64,000 nt of DNA. Origin: Blautia caecimuris. Lineage in GTDB: Bacteria > Bacillota > Clostridia > Lachnospirales > Lachnospiraceae. Both the position numbers and the translations under genes were made by a program. This document shows, one piece after another, positions 49,802 to 60,994 of the stretch. The notes under the pieces were generated by a model. That model did no database searches, had not been told where the DNA came from, and worked only from the letters and a program-made list of their open reading frames with translations. Every line of letters begins with the position of its first letter. The first letter of the stretch is position 1. The DNA lies in NCBI RefSeq assembly GCF_024622975.1, contig NZ_JANJZT010000019.1, forward strand, positions 21,014 to 85,013, in the 5' to 3' direction.

Positions 49802-50650
49802 ATGAGCGGAAAATTATATTTATGCGCAACCCCGATCGGAAACCTGGAGGATATTACGCTCAGAGTTCTCCGGACCTTAAAGGAAGTAGATCTGATTGCT
49901 GCGGAAGATACCAGAAACAGCATCAAGCTTCTGAATCACTTTGACATAAAAACACCTATGACCAGTTACCATGAATATAACAAAATTGAAAAGGCGCATA
50001 CTCTGATAGAAAAAATGCAGGGCGGAATGAATATTGCCCTTATTACAGACGCAGGAACTCCCGGAATCTCAGATCCGGGAGAAGAGCTTGCGGCCATGTG
50101 CTATGAAGCTGGAATTGAAGTCACTTCGCTTCCGGGACCTGCTGCCTGTATCACAGCCCTTACGCTGTCCGGACTTCCTACAAGAAGATTTGCGTTTGAG
50201 GCATTTCTTCCCATGGACAAAAAAGAGCGCAGGGAGGTGCTTCAGGAGCTTGTGGATGAAACAAGAACCATTATTATTTACGAGGCTCCCCATAAGCTGG
50301 TGAAGACTTTAAAGGATCTTAAAGAAACCCTTGGAAACAGAAGAATAACACTTTGCAGAGAGCTTACCAAAAAGCATGAGACTGCTTTTCACACAACCAT
50401 AGATCAGCTGATCGCCTATTATGAGAACGAAAAGCCTCTTGGAGAGTGTGTGCTTGTAATTGAAGGCAAAAGCCGCCAGGAGCTGAAAGAAGAGGCAGCA
50501 GCCTCCTGGGAAGAGATTTCCATAGAGGAGCATATGGAGATTTATGAGAGCAAGGGGCTTTCACGGAAAGATGCCATGAAGCAGGTGGCAAAGGACCGGG
50601 GAGTAAGTAAGAGAGAGATTTATCAGTATCTGGTAAATGGAGAGAAATAG
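49802..50650 (+). CDS. rsmI: 16S rRNA (cytidine1402-2'-O)-methyltransferase RsmI
   Basis: A 282-residue methyltransferase acting on C1402 of 16S rRNA. It shows LYLCATPIGNLEDITLRVLR, AAEDTRNSIKLLNHF, ALITDAGTPGISDPGEEL, and SLPGPAACITALTLSGLPT. The C-terminal tail has a helix-turn-helix-like LSRKDAMKQVAKDRGVSKRE. The ATG at 49802 follows GGAGAAGGA. It is separated from the trmN6-like gene by a 234-base gap with an inverted repeat. Confidence 0.96.
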   Translation: MSGKLYLCATPIGNLEDITLRVLRTLKEVDLIAAEDTRNSIKLLNHFDIKTPMTSYHEYNKIEKAHTLIEKMQGGMNIALITDAGTPGISDPGEELAAMCYEAGIEVTSLPGPAACITALTLSGLPTRRFAFEAFLPMDKKERREVLQELVDETRTIIIYEAPHKLVKTLKDLKETLGNRRITLCRELTKKHETAFHTTIDQLIAYYENEKPLGECVLVIEGKSRQELKEEAAASWEEISIEEHMEIYESKGLSRKDAMKQVAKDRGVSKREIYQYLVNGEK

Positions 50651-50689
50651 AAGCTATTTATTATTGAATAAAAACATAAATATGAAAGG

Positions 50690-50732
50690 GAATGCTGTAT
50701 GAATGATTTTATCATAGTACGGCATTCTTTTT
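50690..50732 (+). terminator. Rho-independent terminator after rsmI
   Basis: GAATGC (50690-50695) pairs with GCATTC (50722-50727), with further inner pairing GTA/TAC and TGA/TCA, and is followed by five T residues. Confidence 0.7.
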
Positions 50733-50974
50733 GTTTACAGGAAAACAGTGAAATTGAGATATAAAATTGACAAAATATAGCAAATTCTTCTGTTGCAGAT
50801 TGATTTTTATAATGCTAAGATAAAAACAGAGCAACATTTTCTTTTTATTCTTAATTACATTTCATATAGCAGATGACAGATCTGTCTTTCCGGAAAATTC
50901 TTGCTTTACTACCCATTACAAAGGCAGGAGTTTATATCGGGGGAAACTCCTGAGAGATCATAAGGAGGTTCTAT
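50733..50974. other. Leader region of the Rpn-family nuclease gene
   Basis: No gene is visible here. TTGACA occurs at 50767-50772 and TATAAT at 50808-50813, but they are too far apart to form one promoter; the TATAAT may work with a poor -35. A perfect 9-base stem (50925-50933 with 50944-50952) lies just before the ribosome binding site AAGGAGG. Confidence 0.4.
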
Positions 50975-51904
50975 ATGAATAAGGACAGAGAGAATGCCAG
51001 AAAGCATGATAAAACAGTTTTGCAGTGGCACCCTGCATTTTTTGCAGATATTCAGATTGAACTGCAGGAAGATGCAGACAGTCTGATTTTTGAGAATGAG
51101 CATCAACTGGGAACAAAACCTATGGAAATAGATGTTCTGGTAATTAAAAAAGAAGATGGGAAAATGATACATAAAAATATCGGAAGAATTTTCCGAAAGC
51201 ATAATATTATTGAATACAAGAGTCCAGATGACTATCTTAGCATTGATGATTTTTATAAAGTTTATGGGTATGCCTGTTTTTATAAAGCTGATGCCAGAGC
51301 AGTAAATATGATTCAGATTCAGGATTTGACAATCTCTCTGGTATGTAGTAAATATCCCAGAAAACTGATGAATCATTTAAAACTTGAAAGGAAATATAGA
51401 ATTCAGAAAATTGAATCTGGAATTTATTATGTAAATGGTGATGTGATTCCTGTTCAGCTTATTGTTATATCAGAACTGGATCCGAACAGAAATCTTTGGC
51501 TTCGAAGTCTGACAAATCATCTGGATAATGAAAATATGATTCGTCAAATTTTAGGAGAGTATAATGGAAATCTGGATAACACTTTGTATCGTTCTGCCAT
51601 GAACATGATAGTAAAAGCCAATAAAGACAAATTTAAAGAGGGAGATGTGCTTATGTGTGAAGCATTAGAAGAGTTATTTATGGAAATTATGCCTGACCGG
51701 GTTCAGAAGCTTATGGATGAGGCCCAGAAGGCAAGAGATGAAGAAACGGCACAAAAAATAGAAGAGAATGCCGTACAAATAAACAAGTTGACATCTATAC
51801 TTTTGGAGGAAGGACGGATTGATGATGTAAAAAGGGCATCAGAGGACAGAAATTATCAAAAGAAATTACTGAAGGAGTTTGGATTGCTTTCAGAAAAGGT
51901 GTAA
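50975..51904 (+). CDS. Rpn/PD-(D/E)XK nuclease family protein
   Basis: A 309-residue protein of the Rpn (YhgA-like, transposase_31-like) nuclease group. The PD-(D/E)XK core is visible: Asp53 in EIDVLVIKK and Glu80-Tyr-Lys82 in NIIEYKSPDDYLS. The C-terminal half is helical and charged (VQKLMDEAQKARDEETAQKI), ending DRNYQKKLLKEFGLL. Rpn proteins promote RecA-independent recombination in E. coli and occur in many copies in gut Clostridia; some are now linked to phage defence. It stands alone between rsmI and gyrB. The ATG at 50975 has AAGGAGG upstream. Confidence 0.82.
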   Translation: MNKDRENARKHDKTVLQWHPAFFADIQIELQEDADSLIFENEHQLGTKPMEIDVLVIKKEDGKMIHKNIGRIFRKHNIIEYKSPDDYLSIDDFYKVYGYACFYKADARAVNMIQIQDLTISLVCSKYPRKLMNHLKLERKYRIQKIESGIYYVNGDVIPVQLIVISELDPNRNLWLRSLTNHLDNENMIRQILGEYNGNLDNTLYRSAMNMIVKANKDKFKEGDVLMCEALEELFMEIMPDRVQKLMDEAQKARDEETAQKIEENAVQINKLTSILLEEGRIDDVKRASEDRNYQKKLLKEFGLLSEKV

Positions 51905-51966
51905 ATTAATAGAATTTTAAACAGAAAAACAGGATTTTGAGCTTGAATATGGATTTATAAAAACAG

Positions 51967-52055
51967 AGCTATGTCTTATGTGAATTCTCTCAGATGTGTT
52001 GAGAATATTTACTCTGCATTTGGGGAGTGGTTCACTGAAAGATATAGCTTTTTTC
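51967..52055 (+). ncRNA. Candidate three-way-junction RNA with terminator
   Basis: Outer stem AGCTATGTCT (51967-51976) pairs with AGATATAGCT (52040-52049), and GTGAA (51980-51984) with TTCAC (52031-52035). Inside lie hairpin TCTCA/TGAGA (51988-51992 with 52000-52004) and a weaker ACTC/GAGT hairpin (52011-52014 with 52025-52028). Six T residues follow directly. It may be the Rpn gene terminator or a small RNA; I recognise no named family. Confidence 0.4.
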
Positions 52056-52095
52056 AGCGTTTTGCGCAAATTTAATGGAAAGCACCCCCATTTTG

Positions 52096-52104
52096 TGTTA
52101 TAAT
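52096..52104 (+). promoter_or_regulatory. Extended -10 promoter of gyrB
   Basis: TGTTATAAT at 52096-52104 is an extended -10 element about 90 bases before gyrB; no clear -35 is seen. Confidence 0.5.
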
Positions 52105-52176
52105 AAATTAGTATTACTATGTCTATTTATCAGTGGGTGCAGGATTTCTGTATGCCTGTTGATGCCATAAATATAG

Positions 52177-54120
<1,944 letters not shown>

Positions 54121-54131
54121 GAGAATAAAAA

Positions 54132-56669
54132 ATGGAAGACAATATTTTTGATAAAGTGCATGAGGTGGATCTGCAGAAGACCATGGAAAAATCTTATATA
54201 GATTATGCCATGAGTGTAATCGCCTCACGAGCGCTGCCGGATGTCCGGGACGGACTGAAACCGGTACAGAGACGAGTTCTGTATTCAATGATAGAGCTGA
54301 ACAACGGTCCTGACAAGCCGCACCGTAAATGTGCGCGTATTGTCGGTGATACCATGGGTAAATATCACCCTCATGGAGACAGCTCTATTTACGGCGCTCT
54401 GGTAAATATGGCGCAGGACTGGTCAACCAGATATCCTCTGGTTGACGGACATGGAAACTTTGGTTCTGTGGATGGCGACGGCGCGGCTGCCATGCGATAC
54501 ACCGAGGCACGTCTCAGCAAGATTTCCATGGAAATGCTGGCAGATATCAACAAAAATACAGTTGATTTCCAGCCTAACTTTGATGAAACAGAAAGGGAGC
54601 CGGTAGTGCTTCCGTCCCGCTATCCAAATCTTCTTGTAAACGGTACCTCGGGAATTGCCGTAGGTATGGCAACGAATATTCCTCCCCATAATCTCAGGGA
54701 GGTTATTCAGGCTGTGGTAAAGATCATTGATAATATCATTGAGGAGCAGCGTGATACAAGTATTGAGGAGATTCTTGAAATTGTAAAAGGACCGGATTTT
54801 CCTACTGGAGCAACGATTCTCGGAACAAGAGGAATTGAGGAGGCTTATCGTACAGGCCGCGGCAAAATCCGTGTCCGCGCAGTGACAAACATTGAAACTC
54901 TTCCTAATGGAAAGTCCCGCATTATTGTTACAGAACTTCCGTATCTGGTAAATAAGGCCCGCCTGATAGAAAAGATCGCAGAGCTTGTCCGTGACAAAAA
55001 AATCGACGGAATTACAGACCTGAACGATCATTCCAGCCGTGAAGGAATGCGTATCTGTATAGATCTGCGCAAAGATGCCAATGCAAATGTAGTTCTGAAT
55101 CAGCTGTATAAGCATACACAGCTTCAGGATACCTTTGGAGTGATCATGCTCTGCCTTGTTTCAACCAATGGAAGTCTTGAGCCAAAGGTTCTCAATCTCC
55201 ACGATATGCTGAAATACTATCTGGCTCATCAGGAGGATGTTGTAACAAGAAGAACTCAGTACGACCTGAATAAGGCGCAGGAAAGAGCTCATATTTTAGA
55301 GGGACTTCTGAAAGCCCTTGATAATATTGATGAAGTGATCCGTATCATTCGTGGTTCCAGAAGCGTTCAGATTGCCAGACAGGAGCTGATGGATCGTTTT
55401 GAGCTGACAGACGTACAGGCTCAGGCCATTGTTGATATGCGTCTTCGTGCGCTTACCGGTCTGGAAAGAGAGAAACTGGAAACAGAATACGCAGAATTAA
55501 TGGAAAAAATCCGCAAATTAAAGGCAATTCTTGAAGACAGAAATCTTCTTCTTCGCGTGATCCGTGAGGAAATGCTGGAGATTTCCGATAAATATGGTGA
55601 TGACAGAAGAACCTCTATTGGTTTTGATGCCTTTGATATTTCCATGGAGGACATGATTCCCCGGGAAAATACTGTGATCACTATGACAAAACTGGGTTAT
55701 ATCAAGCGTATGACAGTGGATAATTTCCGCAGCCAGAACAGAGGCGGCAAGGGAATTAAGGGCATGCAGACTCTTGATGATGACTATATTGAAGAACTGA
55801 TGATGACAACCACTCATCATTATGTGATGTTTTTTACCAATACAGGACGTGTTTACCGTCTGAAGGCCTATGAAATTCCGGAGGCCAGCAGAACTGCCAG
55901 GGGCACGGCAATCATCAATCTCCTTCAGCTTATGCCGGGAGAGCGGATTACTGCGGTTATTCCTATCAACAAGTTTGAAGAGGATCAGTATCTGATGATG
56001 GCTACCCGTAAGGGTCTGGTGAAGAAAACTCCGATCCGGGATTATGCAAATGTACGTAAAATTGGCCTTGCGGCAATTTCACTGCGTGATGATGACGAGC
56101 TGATTGAAGTAAAGGTAACAAACAATAAAAAAGATATTATCCTTGTTACCAAGGACGGTCAGTGCATTCGCTTTAAAGAAACAGATGTGAGAACAACAGG
56201 CCGTGTTTCCATGGGTGTAAGAGGAATCAATCTTATGGATGGCGATGAGGTTGTTGGTATGCAGCTGAATTCTCAGGGATATTATCTGCTGGTTGTATCT
56301 GAGAACGGTATGGGCAAACGTACCTCCATCAGTGAATTCACCTGCCAGAACAGAGGCGGCAAGGGTGTAAAATGCTATAAGATCACTGAAAAAACAGGAA
56401 ATGTGATCGGAGCAAAAGCTGTTAATGAAGAAAACGAGATTATGATGATCACAACAGAGGGTATTATTATCCGTCTGCAGTGTTCTGATATTTCTATTCT
56501 TGGAAGAATCACATCAGGAGTAAAACTGATTAATCTTTCTGACGGTGTGACAGTGGCAAGCTTTGCAAAAGTCAGAGAAAAGGAAGAAGAAAAAGTTCTC
56601 GATAAAGCAGACGGCGGACAGTCAGAAGCAGTTGAAACAGAAAACCAGGAGACAGGTACAGAGGAATAA
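54132..56669 (+). CDS. gyrA: DNA gyrase subunit A
   Basis: An 845-residue breakage-reunion subunit that supercoils DNA with GyrB. The catalytic Tyr is in [10 protein letters not shown]. The quinolone-contact region reads [19 protein letters not shown]: Ser84 is the usual sensitive residue, while Gly88 stands where E. coli has Asp87. The C-terminal pinwheel has the GyrA box [12 protein letters not shown] and a later [12 protein letters not shown]. The last 30 residues are acidic. The ATG at 54132 has AGGAG upstream. Confidence 0.97.
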   Translation: MEDNIFDKVHEVDLQKTMEKSYIDYAMSVIASRALPDVRDGLKPVQRRVLYSMIELNNGPDKPHRKCARIVGDTMGKYHPHGDSSIYGALVNMAQDWSTRYPLVDGHGNFGSVDGDGAAAMRYTEARLSKISMEMLADINKNTVDFQPNFDETEREPVVLPSRYPNLLVNGTSGIAVGMATNIPPHNLREVIQAVVKIIDNIIEEQRDTSIEEILEIVKGPDFPTGATILGTRGIEEAYRTGRGKIRVRAVTNIETLPNGKSRIIVTELPYLVNKARLIEKIAELVRDKKIDGITDLNDHSSREGMRICIDLRKDANANVVLNQLYKHTQLQDTFGVIMLCLVSTNGSLEPKVLNLHDMLKYYLAHQEDVVTRRTQYDLNKAQERAHILEGLLKALDNIDEVIRIIRGSRSVQIARQELMDRFELTDVQAQAIVDMRLRALTGLEREKLETEYAELMEKIRKLKAILEDRNLLLRVIREEMLEISDKYGDDRRTSIGFDAFDISMEDMIPRENTVITMTKLGYIKRMTVDNFRSQNRGGKGIKGMQTLDDDYIEELMMTTTHHYVMFFTNTGRVYRLKAYEIPEASRTARGTAIINLLQLMPGERITAVIPINKFEEDQYLMMATRKGLVKKTPIRDYANVRKIGLAAISLRDDDELIEVKVTNNKKDIILVTKDGQCIRFKETDVRTTGRVSMGVRGINLMDGDEVVGMQLNSQGYYLLVVSENGMGKRTSISEFTCQNRGGKGVKCYKITEKTGNVIGAKAVNEENEIMMITTEGIIIRLQCSDISILGRITSGVKLINLSDGVTVASFAKVREKEEEKVLDKADGGQSEAVETENQETGTEE

Positions 56670-56686
56670 AGAGGTAAAGAGCAGTT

Positions 56687-57352
56687 ATGGTACAACAGGT
56701 AAAGTCTTCTAACAACAAAAAACGCAGACCTGCAGGCAAAAATTCCAGAAAAAGGAAATCCTCAGCTTCTTCCAGAAGAAAGAAAACGAATATCAATATA
56801 AAAATGATTGCAGGGGCCGCAGTACTGGCGGTCCTGGTGATCGTTCTTGTTTTTGCGGTAAAAAGCTGCGGGGTCAGCAATAAGACGCCTGAGAAGGTGG
56901 TAAAAACTCTGGTCAAATCCTATGTGGACGGAGATGAACGGAAGATTAAAAAATGCTATGGAGTAAAAAAAGCAGATAAAAATCTTGAAAAAGAAATCTC
57001 TGCCACAATTAAATACTTTGAAGTACATAAGCCAAAAAAAGCAGAAATAAATGCCTGTGATACAATTTACAAAAATGGCAAGAATGCTTATGTCTATATC
57101 ACATACAGTCTGATTCTGGAGGATGGACAGTCCTATCCCTGTATCAGTACTTATATGACCCAGCAGAATGAAAAGGGAAAGTACAGCATTCTTACACCTT
57201 CTGATATTACAGACGATATGAAAAAAGAAGCGGCTGCCAGATATGCGTCATTTATGGAAACAGATCCTTATAAGGAATATGTGACAGCATATGATACTTT
57301 TTCAAAAAAGAATCCGGGATATGAGGAAAAACTGGCTACAAAACTGAATTAA
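56687..57352 (+). CDS. Single-pass membrane protein of unknown function
   Basis: A 221-residue protein that I do not recognise. Residues 1-38 are very basic (Lys/Arg/Ser-rich) and probably cytoplasmic, with one membrane segment about 39-61 (IKMIAGAAVLAVLVIVLVFA). The remaining 155 residues should lie outside, with a Lys-rich NTF2/DUF4878-like appearance (PEKVVKTLVKSYVDGDERKI). Signal cleavage is not expected. It follows gyrA after 17 bases and could share its transcript. A role at the cell envelope is inferred only from topology. Confidence 0.7.
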   Translation: MVQQVKSSNNKKRRPAGKNSRKRKSSASSRRKKTNINIKMIAGAAVLAVLVIVLVFAVKSCGVSNKTPEKVVKTLVKSYVDGDERKIKKCYGVKKADKNLEKEISATIKYFEVHKPKKAEINACDTIYKNGKNAYVYITYSLILEDGQSYPCISTYMTQQNEKGKYSILTPSDITDDMKKEAAARYASFMETDPYKEYVTAYDTFSKKNPGYEEKLATKLN

Positions 57353-57381
57353 TATTTCTGTAGTGGAGGAAAGCTGTTGAA

Positions 57382-58101
57382 ATGAAAAGAATTATAATGA
57401 TGGTGCTGCGCAATCTGCCGTTTATTCCAATGGCATGGTTTAAGCTGTGCTGGTATGCGTCTCATGTAGACAATTATACAGAAGGGGAACGGTATGCCCT
57501 TCTTAAAATGATTGACAGACGTGCGAATAAAGGCGGAAATATTACCATTGATGCCCATGGCGTGGAGAATATTCCTGAGGAAAGCGGGTTTATTTTTTAT
57601 CCCAATCATCAGGGCATGTATGATGTTCTTGCAATCATGGCGCCGTGTCCGGTTCCCTTTTCTGTGGTTGCAAAAAAAGAAGTAGGGGAAGTTCCGTTTT
57701 TAAAGCAGGTATTTGCCTGTATGAAAGCCTTTTTGATCGACAGAGAGGATATCAGACAGTCCATGCAGGTCATTATCAATGTGACCAGAGAAGTAAAAAA
57801 TGGCCGTAATTATCTGATCTTTCCGGAAGGAACAAGGAGTAAGCAGGGAAATCATCCCCAGGAGTTTAAGGGAGGAAGCTTTAAGGCAGCAATTAAGGCG
57901 AAGTGTCCCATTATTCCTGTTGCCCTGATTGATTCTTATAAATCCTTTGATACGGGATCGGCAGCGCCCGTCACAGTACAGGTGCATTTTCTGAAACCGA
58001 TGGAATATGAAGAATATAAGGATATGAAATCAACAGAAATTGCAGCAGAAGTAAAGCGAAGAATAGAAGAAACAATAAAAGCAAACGGCGGATGGGACTG
58101 A
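57382..58101 (+). CDS. 1-acyl-sn-glycerol-3-phosphate acyltransferase (PlsC family)
   Basis: A 239-residue membrane-associated acyltransferase that makes phosphatidic acid from lysophosphatidic acid. The HX4D motif is in YPNHQGMYD (His76, Asp81), with FLIDREDIRQ and the FPEGTRSKQG motif (Glu149) for glycerol-phosphate binding. The ATG at 57382 has GTGGAGG some bases upstream. It lies behind the membrane protein gene and in front of the YfhO-like gene. Confidence 0.92.
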   Translation: MKRIIMMVLRNLPFIPMAWFKLCWYASHVDNYTEGERYALLKMIDRRANKGGNITIDAHGVENIPEESGFIFYPNHQGMYDVLAIMAPCPVPFSVVAKKEVGEVPFLKQVFACMKAFLIDREDIRQSMQVIINVTREVKNGRNYLIFPEGTRSKQGNHPQEFKGGSFKAAIKAKCPIIPVALIDSYKSFDTGSAAPVTVQVHFLKPMEYEEYKDMKSTEIAAEVKRRIEETIKANGGWD

Positions 58102-58119
58102 AATGATGGCTGGAGTAGT

Positions 58120-58632
58120 ATGAAAATGAAAAAAACAAAAAATATAGAGAGATTTAAGTTTTATGGCGGGTATACAGTCTTATTTACGATTTGTATGATA
58201 TGTACGTCATTATATTTTATTTATAATAAATCAACATTTATATGGTCAGTTGATGGAATAAGCCAGCACTATAATGCGCTGGCTTATTATGGTGAATATT
58301 TACGGGATATTTTATGGAATTTATTTGAAAAGCATAGTGTTATCATTCCCACTTACGATTTTTCTATTGGATATGGAGCTGATGTTTTAAATACATTACA
58401 TTATTATGTTATTGGAGACCCGCTGAATCTTTTGGCTGTATTTGTGTCTAAAGAGCATACGGAAATCTTATTTCATGTTCTTGTAATTCTTAGAATCTAT
58501 CTTGCCGGAATTACTTTTTCTGTCTTTGCCAGAAGCCGTGGAAACAGATCATCTGCGGTTCTGGCTGGAGTGCCGATTTATCTTTTTTCGGAATACGTGC
58601 TGTATTTTTTCTGCAAACATCCATTTTTTTAA
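58120..58632 (+). CDS. YfhO-family membrane protein, N-terminal part (frameshifted)
   Basis: A 170-residue fragment matching the start of YfhO-family polytopic membrane proteins: a membrane segment near residues 18-33, IWSVDGISQHYNALAYYGEY, DFSIGYGADVLNTLHYYVIG, and YLFSEYVLYFFCKHPFF. It ends at TAA directly behind seven T residues (58624-58630). One more T would give HPFF-LNPLIYFPLILLG and join it to the following frame. The pair thus looks like one gene broken by a one-base deletion, or a sequencing error, or slippage. The full protein would have about 900 residues. YfhO in B. subtilis transfers sugars to lipoteichoic acid. Confidence 0.8.
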   Translation: MKMKKTKNIERFKFYGGYTVLFTICMICTSLYFIYNKSTFIWSVDGISQHYNALAYYGEYLRDILWNLFEKHSVIIPTYDFSIGYGADVLNTLHYYVIGDPLNLLAVFVSKEHTEILFHVLVILRIYLAGITFSVFARSRGNRSSAVLAGVPIYLFSEYVLYFFCKHPFF

Positions 58633-58637
58633 ATCCA

Positions 58638-60827
58638 TTGATATATTTTCCGTTGATTCTTTTAGGCGTAGACAGGATTTATCGTAAAAAAGGACCGGGG
58701 ATATATATTGTTGCCCTGATTATTAGTGCGTGCAGCAATTTCTATTTCTTTTATATGCTGGGAATTTTGACAGTAATCTATGCGGTTTTTCAATATTTTG
58801 GTTTTTATCATTCCATTCAATGGAAAACAGTGTTTCGACTTTTGTTGAAATTTGGACTGTATACGATTTTGGCTATATGTGCAGCCGGGGTTTTTCTATT
58901 GCCTTCTCTGGGGCTTCTGTTCCAGACAGGAAGGATGGCTAATGAAACTACAGTACCTTTGTTATATGGGATTAAATATTATGCACGCTTTTTTTCCGGA
59001 TTTATCAGTATGGACAGTCCGGGACACCAGACTTTTCTTGGGTATACGGTTATTGCTTTTCCGGCTGTGATTCTGTTGTTTGCAACTAAAGGGGAAAAGC
59101 TTTTAAAAACAGGATTTGTTTTACTTACAGGATTTTTGTGTATTCCTTTTATAGCTCATGTATTTAATGGTATGTCTTATGTGACAAACAGATGGGCATT
59201 TGGATATACGATGCTTGTGGCGTACATAGTAGTAAAGATGTATCCGGTATTCCTAAAGCTTTGCATCAGACAAAAAATAATTTTGATTGTGTTTACGGTA
59301 CTTGAGCTTCTGGCATGTATGGCAGGAATAGCGGGAAAATATCTGGTAGGCGAAGAAACTAAGCTTAAGGTTATGACAATTCTTTTGTTTTTGCTGATAC
59401 TGTTTGTGGCTGTGCTTTGTATGAGTAAGAAGCAAAAAAATCCAGGTAAAATTTTTTTTACTTTTGTTATGTGCATGAATGTTGGGTGTGTTCTCATTAA
59501 TGCGCTTGATGTCAGGACGAGAGAAGCTGATGCAAATAGATTTATCCAACAGGGGAGTGCGCAAAGACAATTGGAAAATATTCCTTCTGCAGAACTGGGG
59601 GAATTTTCAGAGGAAAAAAATTCCTGGCGTTATGATGAGGAAGAAACTGGAGAAATAAAAAACTCCACATTACAGACAGGACTGTATGGGACATCTTTTT
59701 ATTTCAGCATGGCGAATCCATATGTGGCAGAATATCAAAGTTCATTATACTGGAATAATACCCAGGAGCAAAGTTATCGTGGGGCAGATAAAAGAAGTGC
59801 GTTGGAGATTCTGGGAGGAGTAAAATATTTTGTCACTCCAAAAGAAAGGAAGGGACCTGGTGCTTATCAGGAAAAGAAAAATTATGTAGCAGGCGAAAAA
59901 GAATTTACTATATGGGAAAGTGGAAAGAAACTACCGTTTGTATTTGCATACGATAAATATATTGGCAGAGATGAATTTGAACAGTTAAATATAGAACAAA
60001 AGCAGCAGGCCCTGATGGAAGCGGTAGTATTGGAGCGGGATAAAGATATTGGTGATTGGGATAAAGAGTATATTGTTTCAAATGATGCGAAAGAACCGGA
60101 AACAATATGGACTTCCAGAGGAAAAATCAAATTAGAAGAAAACATGATCCAAGTACAGGAACGAGGGGCAACGCTGAACATTCAGACAGATATTCAGTAC
60201 GAGGGTGAAGTATATTTAATTTTTGAGGGGCTTGAGTATGAGGACGGAGCTTCCAGTGGTATTTCCAGAACGAAATCCAAAATTACAATTAATATTACTC
60301 AGAACAAAATAAAAAAGAAAATAGTTTTTAATAATGCAAACGAATTCGCGGAAAATAATGGAAAAAATAATTTTCTGTGTAATTTAGAGATGAATGAGCC
60401 TGGAAAAAAAGAAATAGAGATAAAGTTTCCGTATACCGGAACCTATCGCTTTAAAAATATCAGAGTTGTTGTTCAGCCTGTGGAGAAAATAATAAAAAAT
60501 GCAGAGAACTTAGAGAAGGGTGTTGATGGATGGGTCTGTGCAGATGGGAATGAGGTAAAAGCTTCTCTGGAGTTAGAAGAGCCGCGTCTGGTATGTCTGG
60601 CTGTACCTTTTGACAAAGGCTGGACTGCTGTTGTAGATGGAAAAAAGGCTGAACTTATGCAGGCCAATATAATGTATATGGCATTGCCGTTAGAAGAGGG
60701 AAAACATGAGATAGAACTTCATTATTCCAATCCGTTTATTTGCACAGGTGCAATCATTTCTGTCATTGGTATACTGGGGGCAGTGATATGTATAACAGGA
60801 AATTATGTAAAGAGACGAAGAAAATAG
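58638..60827 (+). CDS. YfhO-family membrane protein, C-terminal part (frameshifted)
   Basis: A 729-residue frame continuing YfhO-type sequence: IYFPLILLGVDRIYRKKGPG, several membrane segments to about residue 285, then a large extracytoplasmic part (about 310-690; SFYFSMANPYVAEYQSSLYW) and a last membrane segment near residue 705. The frame begins with a TTG inside the family sequence and has no ribosome binding site. It is therefore the downstream part of the gene starting at 58120, not a separate gene. Base and codon use are more AT-rich than in the housekeeping genes nearby. Confidence 0.8.
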   Translation: MIYFPLILLGVDRIYRKKGPGIYIVALIISACSNFYFFYMLGILTVIYAVFQYFGFYHSIQWKTVFRLLLKFGLYTILAICAAGVFLLPSLGLLFQTGRMANETTVPLLYGIKYYARFFSGFISMDSPGHQTFLGYTVIAFPAVILLFATKGEKLLKTGFVLLTGFLCIPFIAHVFNGMSYVTNRWAFGYTMLVAYIVVKMYPVFLKLCIRQKIILIVFTVLELLACMAGIAGKYLVGEETKLKVMTILLFLLILFVAVLCMSKKQKNPGKIFFTFVMCMNVGCVLINALDVRTREADANRFIQQGSAQRQLENIPSAELGEFSEEKNSWRYDEEETGEIKNSTLQTGLYGTSFYFSMANPYVAEYQSSLYWNNTQEQSYRGADKRSALEILGGVKYFVTPKERKGPGAYQEKKNYVAGEKEFTIWESGKKLPFVFAYDKYIGRDEFEQLNIEQKQQALMEAVVLERDKDIGDWDKEYIVSNDAKEPETIWTSRGKIKLEENMIQVQERGATLNIQTDIQYEGEVYLIFEGLEYEDGASSGISRTKSKITINITQNKIKKKIVFNNANEFAENNGKNNFLCNLEMNEPGKKEIEIKFPYTGTYRFKNIRVVVQPVEKIIKNAENLEKGVDGWVCADGNEVKASLELEEPRLVCLAVPFDKGWTAVVDGKKAELMQANIMYMALPLEEGKHEIELHYSNPFICTGAIISVIGILGAVICITGNYVKRRRK

Positions 60828-60880
60828 TTTCTGAAAACAGATGAAGTGTAAAGCTGTTGCCTTGTTGAAAATACAAATGA

Positions 60881-60925
60881 AAAAAGGTGACATTTCTCCT
60901 GCAAGAGGGGGGATGTCACCTTTTT
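60881..60925. terminator. Bidirectional terminator between yfhO and the glycosyltransferase gene
   Basis: A perfect 13-base inverted repeat (60881-60893 with 60913-60925) has A5 on one side and T5 on the other, so it works in both directions between convergent genes. Confidence 0.85.
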
Positions 60926-60994
60926 GGACATCAGAAGAAATTAGATGTATGAACAGTTTTGGGAGCTTCGGCATTGTTTTGGTCTTGTAAATGT

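Noticed and set aside
50767..50813. TTGACA and TATAAT as one promoter for the Rpn gene
   Set aside because: The spacer would be 35 bases, far beyond the usable range.
58638..60827. Second YfhO frame as an independent gene
   Set aside because: It starts with TTG inside conserved family sequence, has no ribosome binding site and lacks the N-terminal part, which lies in the preceding frame.
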